Assembly (NCBI RefSeq): GCF_024436415.1
Contig: NZ_JAFMZQ010000001.1
Location: 1,054,001-1,118,000 of the forward strand
DNA from: Pedobacter deserti
Lineage (GTDB): Bacteria > Bacteroidota > Bacteroidia > Sphingobacteriales > Sphingobacteriaceae
DNA length: 64,000 nucleotides
Reading direction: 5' to 3'
In this document: piece by piece, positions 17,914 through 28,325 of the stretch
How the letters are laid out: the number at the start of each line of letters is the position of its first letter
How positions within the stretch are numbered: position 1 is the stretch's first letter
Position numbers and translations under genes: made by a program
The notes under the pieces: generated by a model
Told to the model about the DNA's origin: nothing
Databases searched by the model: none
Seen by the model: only the letters and a program-made list of their open reading frames with translations

Positions 17914-20900
17914 ATGAAAAAAACTGCTTTTAACTTGCGGCTGTCACAAGCATGGCTGCCGCCCAAAATATTACTCATTATGAAACTCATTATCATCATA
18001 ATGACCGCCTGCCTGATGCAGGTAAGCGCCGCCGGATTTGCCCAGAAAATCACCTACAGCAAAAAAGGCGCAACGCTAGAACAGATCTTCAGCGAGATCA
18101 GGAAACAAACTGGCTATTACGTGGTATACGCCGAAAACAAAGTAAACAAAGAAGCCAGACTCGACGTCAACTTCAGGAACACCGAACTAAACAAAGTCCT
18201 CGACGTCATCAGCAACAGCCAGAACCTGGAATACAGCCTCGACGACAAAAACATCAGCCTCAAACCCAAAGAAGAATCCGTCATAGACCGGATCATCGCC
18301 CGATTTCAAGCGATTGACGTTCGAGGTAAAGTGGTGGACTCTCTAGGCAACGGCCTCCCCGGAGCAACCGTAAGCATCAAGAACGGGAAAGGCTCTACAT
18401 CTACCGCAGCCAACGGAGACTTCTACATGAAAAACGTAGAAGAAGGCGCCATACTGGTAATCTCCTATCTAGGCTATATTACGAAAGAACAGTCAGCAAG
18501 TAAGGAGTTTAACTATGTAATCCTACAACAAAGCACATCGCAACTCGACGAAGTTCTGGTACAAACATATGGCACAACAACAAGAAGACTTAGCACAGGA
18601 AACGTAGCAATGATAACCTCCAAGGAGATTTCCCAGCAAAATATTAATAATCCTCTTTTAGCTTTACAAGGGAGGGTTGCAGGCGTGGAGGTAATAACGT
18701 CAAATGGACTGCCAGGGGCGCCGGTGAATATTAAAATCCGAGGGGAGTATTCTCTTAGAGATGAAGGTGGTGGCAATGAACCATTGATCGTTATTGATGG
18801 AGTTCCGCAGGCAAATAATATTGCAGGGCTCGGATCAATTGCTGGAGGCGGCAGTGGAACTGATGCTGGGAAAATGTCAGCCTTTAGTTTTGTCAATCCA
18901 AATGAAATTGAAAGTATATCCGTATTAAAAGATGCTGATGCCACATCTATTTATGGCTCGAGAGGGAGTAAAGGTGTAATTCTGATCAACACAAAAAAGG
19001 GAAAGGCAGGGGAGACGTCGGTTGATGTCATCTTGAATACCGGCTGGCAAGATGTCGCTAAGAAGCTTAACCTATTGAATACCGAGCAATATATTGAGAT
19101 GAGAAGGGAAGGATTAAAAAATGCTAATAGGATATCTCGTTTGGATGATCCTTCAGTCTATGCTGGAGTGTATCCCGATTTGTTGGTCTGGGATCAGAAA
19201 CAATATACTGACTGGCAAAAGGTTTTGATAGGAAATACAGCAACGTATACTGATATACAGGGTAATGTGTCAGGCGGGACCAATAATATGCAATATAGGT
19301 TAGGCGGTACATATCATAATGAAGCCTATGTATTCCCGGGAGAAAGTTACGACCAAAAAGGCACTGCAAATTTAAGTGTGATGGGAGCATCAACAAATCA
19401 AAAATTTAGGTCGATGTTTAGTGCGAGCTATACGTTCAATAAAAACAGCTTATTGCAAGAAGATCTTACTCGCTATGCTATGTCTTTGTCGCCCAATGCT
19501 CCTAATCTGTATCTGACCAATGGAGATTTAAACTGGGGGGCTAATACCTATTCTCCCGGAGGAGAGGGCACCTGGTTGAATCCATTTTCGTTATTAGAGC
19601 GGCCCAATTCTCAAAAAGTTAATAATTTGATCAGCAACGCCGCTCTGAGTTATGAAATTATTCCCGGATTATTCATAAAGACCGCGATGGGCTATAATAA
19701 ACTAGCCGGAAGGTCATTTATTATTGTAAATAACTTAGCTTCAACTGATCCTGCAGTTGCAAGTAGTTACGGCTCCTTTTTGCGCATGGCCAGTTTTATG
19801 GATAGTAGTAGCGAGAGCTGGAGCGTAGAACCACAATTAACATACAATAAGAAGATTAGGATAGGTTTGTTTGAAGCTTTGTTAGGAGGATCCCTACAAA
19901 GCCAAAAAGCATCCACTGACCAAATTCAGGGATATGGTTTCAATAGTGACGCTGTCATGCAAAGTTTAAGTCAAGCTACCGGATACCAATTAATAGGTAA
20001 TACTTTATCTGAATACAAATACAATGCGGTATTTGCCCGTCTAAATTACAACTTAAACGATAAATACCTCGTCAATGTAAGCGCAAGAAGGGACGGAAGC
20101 AGCAGGTTTGGTCCTGGTCGGCAGTTTGGAAATTTTTGGTCCGTAGGATCAGCATGGATATTTACCCAAGAAAATTTAGTTAAATATCTCGCTCCTTTCC
20201 TAAGCTTTGGTAAGATGAAATTTAGCTATGGTACATCTGGAAATGATGGTATAGGAGATTACCAATTTTTTGAATTATATACTCCTGTGGTTGGTATTGA
20301 AAGCTATAGAGGGATTAAACTGTTAAGCTCATCAGGGCTTTCAAATTCTAATTTCGGCTGGGAAAATGTGAAAAAAATGGAATTCGGGATAGATCTGAGT
20401 TTTTTTGCTGATCGACTAAACCTTTCAGGTTCGTATTTCAGGAACCGCTCTTCTAATTTATTGGGAACATATTCATTACCTGATATGGCAGGGCCAGGAA
20501 GTTTGCGAGTAAATCAACCAGCATTGATTCAAACAATGGGCTGGGAGTTTTTAATCAATTCTTCTAATGTTACAAAAACTAACTTTTCATGGGAGTCCTC
20601 GTTGAATATCGGTTTTCTTAGGAATAAAAGACTTGCAGATTTTGAAGGTGGCAGGACAGATGTTGGTGTAGGCAAACCTTTTTACGGATTTACTTCTGCT
20701 GTTGTGTTTAATGGGGTAGATCCTGTTACAGGGCAATATCAATTTTTGGGAAAGGATGGTAGTCCAACTTTTTTACCAGAAGATGCTGCCAGAAAGGAAA
20801 TACGAATTCAACCACTATTTTCTGGTGGATTCAATAATGCATTTATCTATAAAAACTTTTCTTTGAATGTTTTCCTTCAGTTCGTTAAACAACATGGGAA

Positions 20901-21312
20901 AAATTACTTGTTTCAATTCCAGCAACCACCAGGATTGGCTTTCAATCAACCAATAGAAGTGATGGACCGTTGGAGGACTTCAGGTGATAAAAATCGCTTT
21001 CAGCGTTTTTTTGCCGGAGGAACAAGTCCAGTTTCCGCAATTAGTGTAACTAATGCATATAACGCAGTTAGAGATCAAAGTGACATTAGCTGGGTGGATG
21101 CTTCATTCGTTCGTCTGAAGACAGTTTCTCTATCATACAATCTGACTAGATTTGCAAAACAAGAATTGCATTTAAAGAACCTAAGGTTTTTTGCCCAAGC
21201 ACAAAATCTTTATACCTGGACGAATTACAAGGGAACTGATCCTGAAACGCAGAATCCATATATATTGCCGCCACTTAGAACCATAACTGCGGGCATCCAG
21301 CTTACTTTATAA
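17914..21312 (+). CDS. susC: SusC/RagA TonB-linked outer-membrane transporter with STN domain
   Basis: An 1132-aa TonB-dependent transporter. It has a long signal peptide, an STN signalling domain (about residues 45-125, ATLEQIFSEIRKQTGYYVVY), a carboxypeptidase-like CarbopepD_reg domain (about 135-215), a plug (TYGTTTRRLSTG, IRGEYSLR, VIDGVPQ, ADATSIYGSRGSKGVILI) and a C-terminal barrel. With SusD it imports oligosaccharides or peptides across the outer membrane. The STN domain implies signalling to the FecR just upstream. Codon use changes near 18600: the first 230 codons favour C-ending codons, the rest A/T-ending ones, suggesting a recombined body. susD starts 9 bp downstream. Confidence 0.95.
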   Translation: MKKTAFNLRLSQAWLPPKILLIMKLIIIIMTACLMQVSAAGFAQKITYSKKGATLEQIFSEIRKQTGYYVVYAENKVNKEARLDVNFRNTELNKVLDVISNSQNLEYSLDDKNISLKPKEESVIDRIIARFQAIDVRGKVVDSLGNGLPGATVSIKNGKGSTSTAANGDFYMKNVEEGAILVISYLGYITKEQSASKEFNYVILQQSTSQLDEVLVQTYGTTTRRLSTGNVAMITSKEISQQNINNPLLALQGRVAGVEVITSNGLPGAPVNIKIRGEYSLRDEGGGNEPLIVIDGVPQANNIAGLGSIAGGGSGTDAGKMSAFSFVNPNEIESISVLKDADATSIYGSRGSKGVILINTKKGKAGETSVDVILNTGWQDVAKKLNLLNTEQYIEMRREGLKNANRISRLDDPSVYAGVYPDLLVWDQKQYTDWQKVLIGNTATYTDIQGNVSGGTNNMQYRLGGTYHNEAYVFPGESYDQKGTANLSVMGASTNQKFRSMFSASYTFNKNSLLQEDLTRYAMSLSPNAPNLYLTNGDLNWGANTYSPGGEGTWLNPFSLLERPNSQKVNNLISNAALSYEIIPGLFIKTAMGYNKLAGRSFIIVNNLASTDPAVASSYGSFLRMASFMDSSSESWSVEPQLTYNKKIRIGLFEALLGGSLQSQKASTDQIQGYGFNSDAVMQSLSQATGYQLIGNTLSEYKYNAVFARLNYNLNDKYLVNVSARRDGSSRFGPGRQFGNFWSVGSAWIFTQENLVKYLAPFLSFGKMKFSYGTSGNDGIGDYQFFELYTPVVGIESYRGIKLLSSSGLSNSNFGWENVKKMEFGIDLSFFADRLNLSGSYFRNRSSNLLGTYSLPDMAGPGSLRVNQPALIQTMGWEFLINSSNVTKTNFSWESSLNIGFLRNKRLADFEGGRTDVGVGKPFYGFTSAVVFNGVDPVTGQYQFLGKDGSPTFLPEDAARKEIRIQPLFSGGFNNAFIYKNFSLNVFLQFVKQHGKNYLFQFQQPPGLAFNQPIEVMDRWRTSGDKNRFQRFFAGGTSPVSAISVTNAYNAVRDQSDISWVDASFVRLKTVSLSYNLTRFAKQELHLKNLRFFAQAQNLYTWTNYKGTDPETQNPYILPPLRTITAGIQLTL

Positions 21313-21320
21313 TAACGATC

Positions 21321-22751
21321 ATGAAAACTAAATCTCATAAAACTTTATTAGCAATTCTGATGATCTGCGTTGGCATATTGTTAGATACAGGATGTAAAAA
21401 GCTAGTGGAAGTAGAACTTCCAATTGATAAAACGACTGCAGAAGCAGTGTTTAGTAATAGTGGTGGAGCATCGGCTGCCCTTTCTAATATCTACTATCAA
21501 ATAAGAAGTAAAATAGCAACGGGGACAAGTAGTCCGTCGGTTATAAATGGGCTTACAGCAGATGAATTTTTCCTTCATAATGAGGATAATTTATATTTGC
21601 AGGCTCTGTTTTCCAATTCTTTGTCTTCTAACCTAAGTGGACTTAATTATTGGAGCAGTTGCTATGATCTGATCTTTCGTGTCAACGCTGTAATAGAGGG
21701 GGTGCAAAGCTCACATGGAATACCCGATATTTCAAAAAATGAATTAATTGGGCAAGCTAAATTTCTTCGGGCGTTTATCTATTTTTATCTTGCTAATCTT
21801 TATGGTGATGTTCCCCTAGTTATTTCAACTGATTATAAAATTAATATGGTACTTCCCAGAAGTTCTATTAATGATGTATATGATCAAATTATAAGAGATT
21901 TAACAGAAGCGCAAAACTTGGTAAGTGCTGATTACCTGAAGCCGGATCTCATTACTGTTACAAATGAGCGCGTCACAGCGAATAAAGCAGTAGTTACATC
22001 GCTTTTAGCGAGGGTATACTTGTACAATAAACAATGGGAGAAAGCGGAAATTGAGGCAACTAAAGTTATTGAGAATTCTAACTATTCGATTTTGGATTTA
22101 CCTAATGAAGTATTTTTAATGAATAGTAAAGAGGCTATTTGGCAAATTGAAGGTGATATTTCAATCGGTGATAATTCAGGAGATGGTGCCTTCTTTATAC
22201 CTCCCTCTTCCAGTGTCATGCCAACCGTTATTTTGAGCGATAATTTGATGAGCATATTAACTATCGGTGATAAAAGACGAATAAATTGGCTGAATGGTGT
22301 TTCAATTGGGTCTGAGATCTTTTACTATCCATTTAAATATAAGCAAGGAGTTACCGATGTTGGTAGCGTAACTACTGAGTATACAATGATATTTCGGTTA
22401 GCAGAGCAATATTTAATTAGGTCGGAGGCCAGGGCTCATCTAAATAATCTTACCGAAGCGATTGGCGATTTGAATGTGATCAGGAAACGTGCTGGTGTTC
22501 CGCTGTACAGTTCTCTTAATCAAGAAGAACTTTTACTTTCGATCGAAAAGGAAAGGCAACTGGAGCTATTTTCTGAATGGGGCCACCGTTGGTTTGACCT
22601 GAAACGAACTGGCAGGGCAGATGAGGTACTTTCACTGATAAAAGGTAATAACTGGCAATCAACGGATAAATTACTACCAATACCAGCAAATGAATTGTTA
22701 AACAATCCGAGTTTGAGAGGACACCAAAATCCAGGATATACCGAACAGTAA
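21321..22751 (+). CDS. susD: SusD/RagB outer-membrane nutrient-binding lipoprotein
   Basis: A 476-aa SusD-like protein with a lipoprotein signal (ILLDTGCKK, acylated Cys25). TPR-like helical regions include YWSSCYDLIFRVNAVIEG, AKFLRAFIYFYLANLYGDVP and LLARVYLYNKQWEKAE. The C-terminal RagB segment includes AEQYLIRSEARAHLNN and ERQLELFSEWGHRWFDLKR. It forms the lid on the SusC barrel and binds ligand outside the cell. It starts 9 bp after susC. A strong inverted repeat lies after the stop codon, so expression of downstream genes may be lower. Confidence 0.95.
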   Translation: MKTKSHKTLLAILMICVGILLDTGCKKLVEVELPIDKTTAEAVFSNSGGASAALSNIYYQIRSKIATGTSSPSVINGLTADEFFLHNEDNLYLQALFSNSLSSNLSGLNYWSSCYDLIFRVNAVIEGVQSSHGIPDISKNELIGQAKFLRAFIYFYLANLYGDVPLVISTDYKINMVLPRSSINDVYDQIIRDLTEAQNLVSADYLKPDLITVTNERVTANKAVVTSLLARVYLYNKQWEKAEIEATKVIENSNYSILDLPNEVFLMNSKEAIWQIEGDISIGDNSGDGAFFIPPSSSVMPTVILSDNLMSILTIGDKRRINWLNGVSIGSEIFYYPFKYKQGVTDVGSVTTEYTMIFRLAEQYLIRSEARAHLNNLTEAIGDLNVIRKRAGVPLYSSLNQEELLLSIEKERQLELFSEWGHRWFDLKRTGRADEVLSLIKGNNWQSTDKLLPIPANELLNNPSLRGHQNPGYTEQ

Positions 22752-22767
22752 CATTTGTTAAATATTT

Positions 22768-22830
22768 AGGCCTGAATGCAGAAGTGTAAAGCTATCGGCT
22801 GGGGAATGCTGTGCCTCTACATTCAGGCTT
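22768..22830 (+). terminator. inverted repeat between susD and GH2 gene
   Basis: Arms GCCTGAATG (22770-22778) and CATTCAGGC (22820-22828) are perfect complements, extendable with one mismatch to AG/CT ends, and are separated by a 41-bp loop. No T-tract follows. It may act as a partial terminator or as an mRNA-stabilising hairpin within the operon. Confidence 0.5.
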
Positions 22831-22863
22831 CTTAAACTCAATTATTCATAAACAAACACCAAC

Positions 22864-25527
22864 ATGAAATCTGTATTTAATTTTTTATTAGTATTCCTGA
22901 TATCGATATCCTTGAAAGCGCAACAGCTAAATAATGGTGCAAATTACCGGATGAAACAAATTGCCATCCAAACCAGATGGGCGAAAGAGGCCGGGCCAAA
23001 TAACGTGTTAAAAGAATATCCAAGGCCACAGCTGGAAAGAAAAGGCTGGATTAGCTTGAACGGTTTGTGGAATTACGCAATCACTGGTGCAAAAGTAGAT
23101 AAGATTCTGCAATATGATGGGAAGATACTAGTTCCTTTTCCATTGGAATCCGCTCTATCAGGAGTAAAAAGACCCTTACAACCCGATCAGGCGCTTTGGT
23201 ACCATAGAGCTTTTAACAGGCCTGTTCTAAAAGCAGGAGAAAAGCTACTGCTCAATTTTGGGGCGGTGAGCTGGGAAGCCTTTGTATATGTCAACGGCAA
23301 AATGGCTGGGAAACATACAGGAGCTTATACTTCTTTTTCACTAGATATTACCGGTTTGCTTAAAGCCGGGAAGAATGACATAGAGGTTAAGGTATGGAAT
23401 CCTTTGGAAAAAGGGATCGGGCCTAGAGGTAAGCAGACCTTAGAGCCCAATTCAATGTGGTATACCGCTAGCAGTGGTATTTGGCAGACAGTGTGGTTGG
23501 AGAAAGTTCCCGAGCATTATATTAAGTCGATTAAGGTGACGCCAGATGTCGATAAGGGTCTATTGAATCTTGTTGTAAATGCCTCTTCCGTCATTCCGGC
23601 GAAGACCGGAATCTCCGTCAAGGTTCCCGGATGTAGCGAATGCAGGATTCTGAAACAAGTTCAGGATGACGACCATACTAATATTACATTGAAAGTACCA
23701 AATGCCAAATTGTGGAGTCCTGATGATCCGTTTCTGTATGATCTGGAGGTAACGCTCGGTAAGGATAAGGTAAAAAGTTATTTCGGGATGCGGAAGGTGG
23801 AGATTAAGAAGGACGAGAAGGGAATTGACCGGATTTTCTTAAATAACAAGTACACTTATAACCTCGCTGTACTGGATCAAGGCTTTTGGCCGGATGGTTT
23901 GTATACCGCACCAACCGATGAGGCACTGAAATTTGATATTGAAGCTGCAAACGCAATGGGCTTCAATACCATTCGTAAGCACATTAAGGTAGAACCGGCC
24001 AGGTGGTATTACCATGCAGATAAATTGGGTGTGCTCGTTTGGCAGGATTTCGTCCAGCCGGGTGTAAAGTTTGGCAAACCAGTTAGCGAAGAGTCCAAAA
24101 AAGAATTTGAAAAAGAGAGTGCTGAAATGATGACACAGCTTCATCATTTCCCATCTATAACGACATGGGTGTTGTTTAATGAAGGCTGGGGTGTCTATGA
24201 CCAGGAACGCCTAACACAGTGGGTAAAAGAAACCGATCCGACCAGATTAGTGAATGGCCACTCAGGGTCGGCTATAGTTAATGGAAAGCTGGAAAAAAGA
24301 CATATAGCAGAGGTAACCAATAAATCAATTAATAGTGATATGACCGACGTACATTCTTACCCGCCCCCTGCAATTCCTAACTACATTCCGGGAAAAGCAA
24401 TGGTGCTTGGAGAATTTGGGGGAATTGGCGTTTCGGTAGAAGGACACCTTTGGGATGATCTGCAAAGCGTATACAGCTATGGGAAAATGGTTAGCTGTGG
24501 CGAAATGAGAAGAATTTATTCTACGATGACAGATTCCTTGATCAAGCTTGAAAAAATTGGGCTAAGTGCTTCTATATATACTCAACCCTATGATGTGGAA
24601 GGAGAGCAAAACGGACTAATGACCTACGACCGGGAAAAAACAAAAATACCCTTTGAAGTGATGCGGGCAATAAATGGCAAACTTTGGCCAGTTGTATCCA
24701 GCAAAAAAAACCTACGAATCGGGCCTGCGGATACATCCGATATTGATTTTGATAAGCAGATTGCTCTTTATCAACAAGGGAAAAGAGATTCTGTATTTCT
24801 CAGAAGCCTGACGCTTCTGGCATCAGCAAAAAGGAATGCGGATTGGACCAGGTCTTTATCAGAGGCCTATTTTACGCAAATCAAAAATCCATTTTCAGAG
24901 AATAATCTTAAGTTTTTGAAGCGTTTTACACGAAATACAACAGACATCGGCTTTTCTATTTTCCTTAATAATGTCGACAGGGTAAACAAGGTTCTTGGTG
25001 AATATGCAGCTGAAGATTGTATCGCAGCAGCGATCGAGAAATCAGAAATTGCCCCAAATACGAAAGACGGAAATCCGAATTGGAAGGAAATTGAGGAAAG
25101 AGTAACCTCGAAATACGGAGAAATAGGAACGAGCATTGTTTGGTTATCAAAAGTTGTCTTTAGCGTGAATAATAAACAGTGGCAGCTATTTGAATCTTCC
25201 CTTGTTCCATGGTATTCGAGATTTGGCGTTCAAAGGAGCCGGACGAACACCGGACTTATAAATAGTTTGGCGTGGAAAGCTTTTGAGCAAATTGAAGATA
25301 GCAAAATATTAAACGCAGTCTCGGAGATGACAGCGAATGCTTTGGAATATAGTCCGGACGATGATTTGTTAATAGATACACACGCAAATATTTTGCATAA
25401 GCTAGGGCGAACGAAGGAAGCTATCGCTTGGGAGCAAAAGGCAATAGCTTTAGATCCTGGGAAAGAGGAATATCAACAAGTCCTTAAGAAATTAAAAGCT
25501 GGTACAGCGACCTGGACAAAACCATAA
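22864..25527 (+). CDS. secreted GH2-family glycoside hydrolase
   Basis: An 887-aa enzyme with a signal peptide (MKSVFNFLLVFLISISLKAQ). GH2 domains follow: a sugar-binding jelly roll (about 50-210), an Ig-like domain (about 215-310) and a TIM barrel. The likely acid/base is Glu440 in LFNEGWG and the nucleophile is Glu517 in VLGEFGG. A C-terminal helical, TPR-like region covers about 640-880 and is not part of the GH2 core. It sits in the SusCD operon and is predicted to process the imported glycan. About 28 codons near residues 242-270 come from an inserted palindromic repeat (see 23589). The residues lie in the Ig-like domain, where a loop insertion could be tolerated. Confidence 0.88.
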   Translation: MKSVFNFLLVFLISISLKAQQLNNGANYRMKQIAIQTRWAKEAGPNNVLKEYPRPQLERKGWISLNGLWNYAITGAKVDKILQYDGKILVPFPLESALSGVKRPLQPDQALWYHRAFNRPVLKAGEKLLLNFGAVSWEAFVYVNGKMAGKHTGAYTSFSLDITGLLKAGKNDIEVKVWNPLEKGIGPRGKQTLEPNSMWYTASSGIWQTVWLEKVPEHYIKSIKVTPDVDKGLLNLVVNASSVIPAKTGISVKVPGCSECRILKQVQDDDHTNITLKVPNAKLWSPDDPFLYDLEVTLGKDKVKSYFGMRKVEIKKDEKGIDRIFLNNKYTYNLAVLDQGFWPDGLYTAPTDEALKFDIEAANAMGFNTIRKHIKVEPARWYYHADKLGVLVWQDFVQPGVKFGKPVSEESKKEFEKESAEMMTQLHHFPSITTWVLFNEGWGVYDQERLTQWVKETDPTRLVNGHSGSAIVNGKLEKRHIAEVTNKSINSDMTDVHSYPPPAIPNYIPGKAMVLGEFGGIGVSVEGHLWDDLQSVYSYGKMVSCGEMRRIYSTMTDSLIKLEKIGLSASIYTQPYDVEGEQNGLMTYDREKTKIPFEVMRAINGKLWPVVSSKKNLRIGPADTSDIDFDKQIALYQQGKRDSVFLRSLTLLASAKRNADWTRSLSEAYFTQIKNPFSENNLKFLKRFTRNTTDIGFSIFLNNVDRVNKVLGEYAAEDCIAAAIEKSEIAPNTKDGNPNWKEIEERVTSKYGEIGTSIVWLSKVVFSVNNKQWQLFESSLVPWYSRFGVQRSRTNTGLINSLAWKAFEQIEDSKILNAVSEMTANALEYSPDDDLLIDTHANILHKLGRTKEAIAWEQKAIALDPGKEEYQQVLKKLKAGTATWTKP
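23589..23671 (+). repeat. palindromic repeat element inserted in frame in a GH2 gene
   Basis: An 83-bp element bounded by CGTCAT and ATGACG inverted ends. It has two internal hairpins: ATTCCGG-CGAAGA-CCGGAAT (perfect) and ATTCTGAA-ACAAG-TTCAGGAT (one mismatch). This resembles the CGTCATTCC...GGATGACG class of dispersed intergenic repeats. Here it lies inside a coding frame and leaves the frame open. Translated, it gives an atypical stretch containing IPAKTGIS and ILKQVQDDD. Confidence 0.75.
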
Positions 25528-25547
25528 TTATATGAATTATTGAAGCT

Positions 25548-28298
25548 ATGAAAATATCACCTTTCATATTACTCTGCCTGGTGTTAGTTGTCACTAGTGC
25601 TTTTGGACAAAAAAAAATTGTTGACGTTGCTGCCTGTAACAAGTGGGAACAATTAGAGGAGTTAAACGGTAAAAGTGGTCTATTAAGTGCCAATGGCAAT
25701 TACATTTTATTCAAAGAAAAATCTGAGACACAAGGAGCTACGACAATATTAAAAAACATTCAATCTGGTAGCGAAAGAAAGTTTCAAAGTACTGGAAATG
25801 ATTTGCTATTTAACAACGACAAAATGTTTGCGTTTCAATTCGGTAAAGATTCGCTGGCCATCTTTGATACTGAACGGGGTGTGTATCATTATATTAACGC
25901 GGTAAATCGTTGCTTTGTTATTCCGTCTAGCAACGGTAATCGGCTTGCATATTTGACTGAAACAAGTGGCAAGAAATCTCTTACAATATGTGATCTCGAT
26001 GGAAAGCAAATTAAAGAGATATCTTATGTAGATGATTATTGGCTGCATAAAGGTGGAAAGGGGATGTTGATAAAGGGGAAAAATGGCTTAATCTATCTTG
26101 ATCTAAGTACATACCATCATACTGTTTTATCCAAAGATGCGAATATCGACGCCGCTGATTTCAGTGAAAGCGGAAATGAGATTGCTTATATTTTGAACAC
26201 AGAAACTGGTCGCGAATTAAGGTGTGCAAATATTTATACCGGAGAAAACATCACGTTGTTGGATGAATCTTCAGATTTTCTAAAAAGCAGGTGGGAGCTT
26301 GAACCGTATCGAATATCTTTTGACAATGGGCATGGGAATGTTTTCTTTAAAATTGCTAAGCGGGTTATTAATCTTGACGATCAATCGGAGTCAGTCATTA
26401 CCAAAGACGTGAATGTTTGGTCAAATAGAGACTTCTATGTACAGCAAAATCAATTAGCTAATTTGAAAAAGCATAACGCATATACCGCAATGATTAACGT
26501 TAGAACTGGAAAAACGATTCAATTGGAATCTGATTCTATGAACATTGTATCTGTACGGGAACAAAGTGAATACTTATTGCTTACCAATGTGGTAAATGAA
26601 AACGAATTTTATTGGAATACAGAGAAAATGAGTCTGTATCTCTTTTCGACTACTACTGGAGAACGAAAGTTAGTTAAGAAGGCAGGTTTTCCTGGATTCG
26701 CAGTTATTGGGATTTCTCCTGATGACAAATTTTTAGTATGGTTTGATGGTCAGGACGGAAATTACTATAGCTATAATTTTGAAAACCAAAAAATCATCAA
26801 TATTTCTAGATTCAAGGACAACTCTTTAAGATTAATAGATCAACGCGCAGAGTCGGCAGGTTATATATCTCATGGATATCCTCAAAACGGACAGTATTGG
26901 GTGGCGAACAATGCCTCACTAATTGTTCATTCTAAAAATGACATATGGCAACTGGATCCGTTAGGAGTTCGAAAACCAATTAATCTGACCAATGCTTATG
27001 GTCACCGACATGATATCCGTTTTAAAATAATAGACCAGGAAAATGCACCGTTTCAAATAAATGATAAGGAATATTTGGTGTCGGCATTTAACAATCGGTC
27101 CAAACAGAACGGCTTTTGGAAAATCAGTGTCGGAAAGTCAGTAGAGCCCGTGAAACTAGTTATGTCTGATGACGCATATTTTTTTGCTCCTCTTGCGCCA
27201 ATCATTACAGCAAATGCAGCTGAAAATCCCGAGTGTTTCAAGCCGATAAAAGCCTTTAAGAAAAATCTATTTGTGTTAAGAAAGATGAATTCGGCTAATC
27301 CTGCTAATTTGTATAGTACCTTAGATTTTAAAAACTTTAAACAGCTTTCGGGCATCAAGGCAAGTGATGAATATGTAAAAGTTTATTCCAAACTGATTAC
27401 CTACACACTACCGGATGGCAGGCAAGTGGAGGGTATACTGCATTTGCCTGATGATCTGGATATGAAAAAGAAGTATCCAGTTATTTTTAATTATTACGAG
27501 CGCAGAAGTGAACTACTCAATGTAAATAGGACACCTCAACTTTCAGGACATAACATCAACATTCCCTGGTATGTTAGCAGAGGTTATCTGGTTTTTGAGC
27601 CTGATTTTTACTATAAGAGAGGAGAGACATCTAAAAGTGTGATTAATTGTGCCGAAGCTGCCATCTTTGAATTAGCCAAATTACCTTATGTTGACACCTC
27701 GAGAATGGGTGCGCAAGGCCAAAGCTTTGGCGGCTATGAATCAAATGTGTTGGCAATCCAGACTAAATTCTTTAAAGCAGTTTGTGCTATGGCAGGTCCC
27801 TCCAATATAATTAGTGAGTATGGAAGTATTCGGCCAAGCGGTTTTAGCAATCAATCATCTTCAGATAGAGGACAAAGGAATTTGGGCGTGTTCCCATGGG
27901 AGCAACCAGAAGTATTTATTGAAAACTCTCCAGTTTTTCATATTGACAAGTCGAACACACCCTTGTTATTAGTACACAACAAAAGAGATGGTGCCATATT
28001 GTTTTCACAGGCTATGGAACTATTTTTGGGATTGAGAAGAATCAACAAGAAAATCTGGATGTTGGAGTACGACGGAGAAGGCCACACAATCGAAAAAGAT
28101 GAAAACAAACTAGACTTCACCATCCGCATGCAGCAATTCTTCGACCATTACCTCAAAGGCGCACCGGCCCCACGTTGGATGACACGAGGGATTCCGGCAG
28201 CGATGAAAGGAATTGACAGCGGCCTTGAATACGATACAGAAATCAAAACACCGGGTGAAGGTATCGCCCGACCAGTACCGCCAGAAAAAATCTTTTAA
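25548..28298 (+). CDS. prolyl oligopeptidase-family (S9) secreted peptidase
   Basis: A 916-aa protein with a signal peptide (MKISPFILLCLVLVVTSAFGQ), a long N-terminal beta-propeller-like region (about 40-610) and a C-terminal alpha/beta hydrolase. The catalytic triad is visible: Ser726 in GQSFGGY, Asp814 in NKRDG and His846 in GEGHTI. S9 enzymes cleave short peptides, often after Pro or Ala. Here it probably trims peptides or glycopeptides in the periplasm for uptake by the SusCD pair. It is 20 bp downstream of the GH2 gene. The last 70 codons or so return to C-rich codon use like that of the 5' end of susC. Confidence 0.9.
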   Translation: MKISPFILLCLVLVVTSAFGQKKIVDVAACNKWEQLEELNGKSGLLSANGNYILFKEKSETQGATTILKNIQSGSERKFQSTGNDLLFNNDKMFAFQFGKDSLAIFDTERGVYHYINAVNRCFVIPSSNGNRLAYLTETSGKKSLTICDLDGKQIKEISYVDDYWLHKGGKGMLIKGKNGLIYLDLSTYHHTVLSKDANIDAADFSESGNEIAYILNTETGRELRCANIYTGENITLLDESSDFLKSRWELEPYRISFDNGHGNVFFKIAKRVINLDDQSESVITKDVNVWSNRDFYVQQNQLANLKKHNAYTAMINVRTGKTIQLESDSMNIVSVREQSEYLLLTNVVNENEFYWNTEKMSLYLFSTTTGERKLVKKAGFPGFAVIGISPDDKFLVWFDGQDGNYYSYNFENQKIINISRFKDNSLRLIDQRAESAGYISHGYPQNGQYWVANNASLIVHSKNDIWQLDPLGVRKPINLTNAYGHRHDIRFKIIDQENAPFQINDKEYLVSAFNNRSKQNGFWKISVGKSVEPVKLVMSDDAYFFAPLAPIITANAAENPECFKPIKAFKKNLFVLRKMNSANPANLYSTLDFKNFKQLSGIKASDEYVKVYSKLITYTLPDGRQVEGILHLPDDLDMKKKYPVIFNYYERRSELLNVNRTPQLSGHNINIPWYVSRGYLVFEPDFYYKRGETSKSVINCAEAAIFELAKLPYVDTSRMGAQGQSFGGYESNVLAIQTKFFKAVCAMAGPSNIISEYGSIRPSGFSNQSSSDRGQRNLGVFPWEQPEVFIENSPVFHIDKSNTPLLLVHNKRDGAILFSQAMELFLGLRRINKKIWMLEYDGEGHTIEKDENKLDFTIRMQQFFDHYLKGAPAPRWMTRGIPAAMKGIDSGLEYDTEIKTPGEGIARPVPPEKIF

Positions 28299-28325
28299 TA
28301 CCTAATAATTTAGCAAACAAACATC

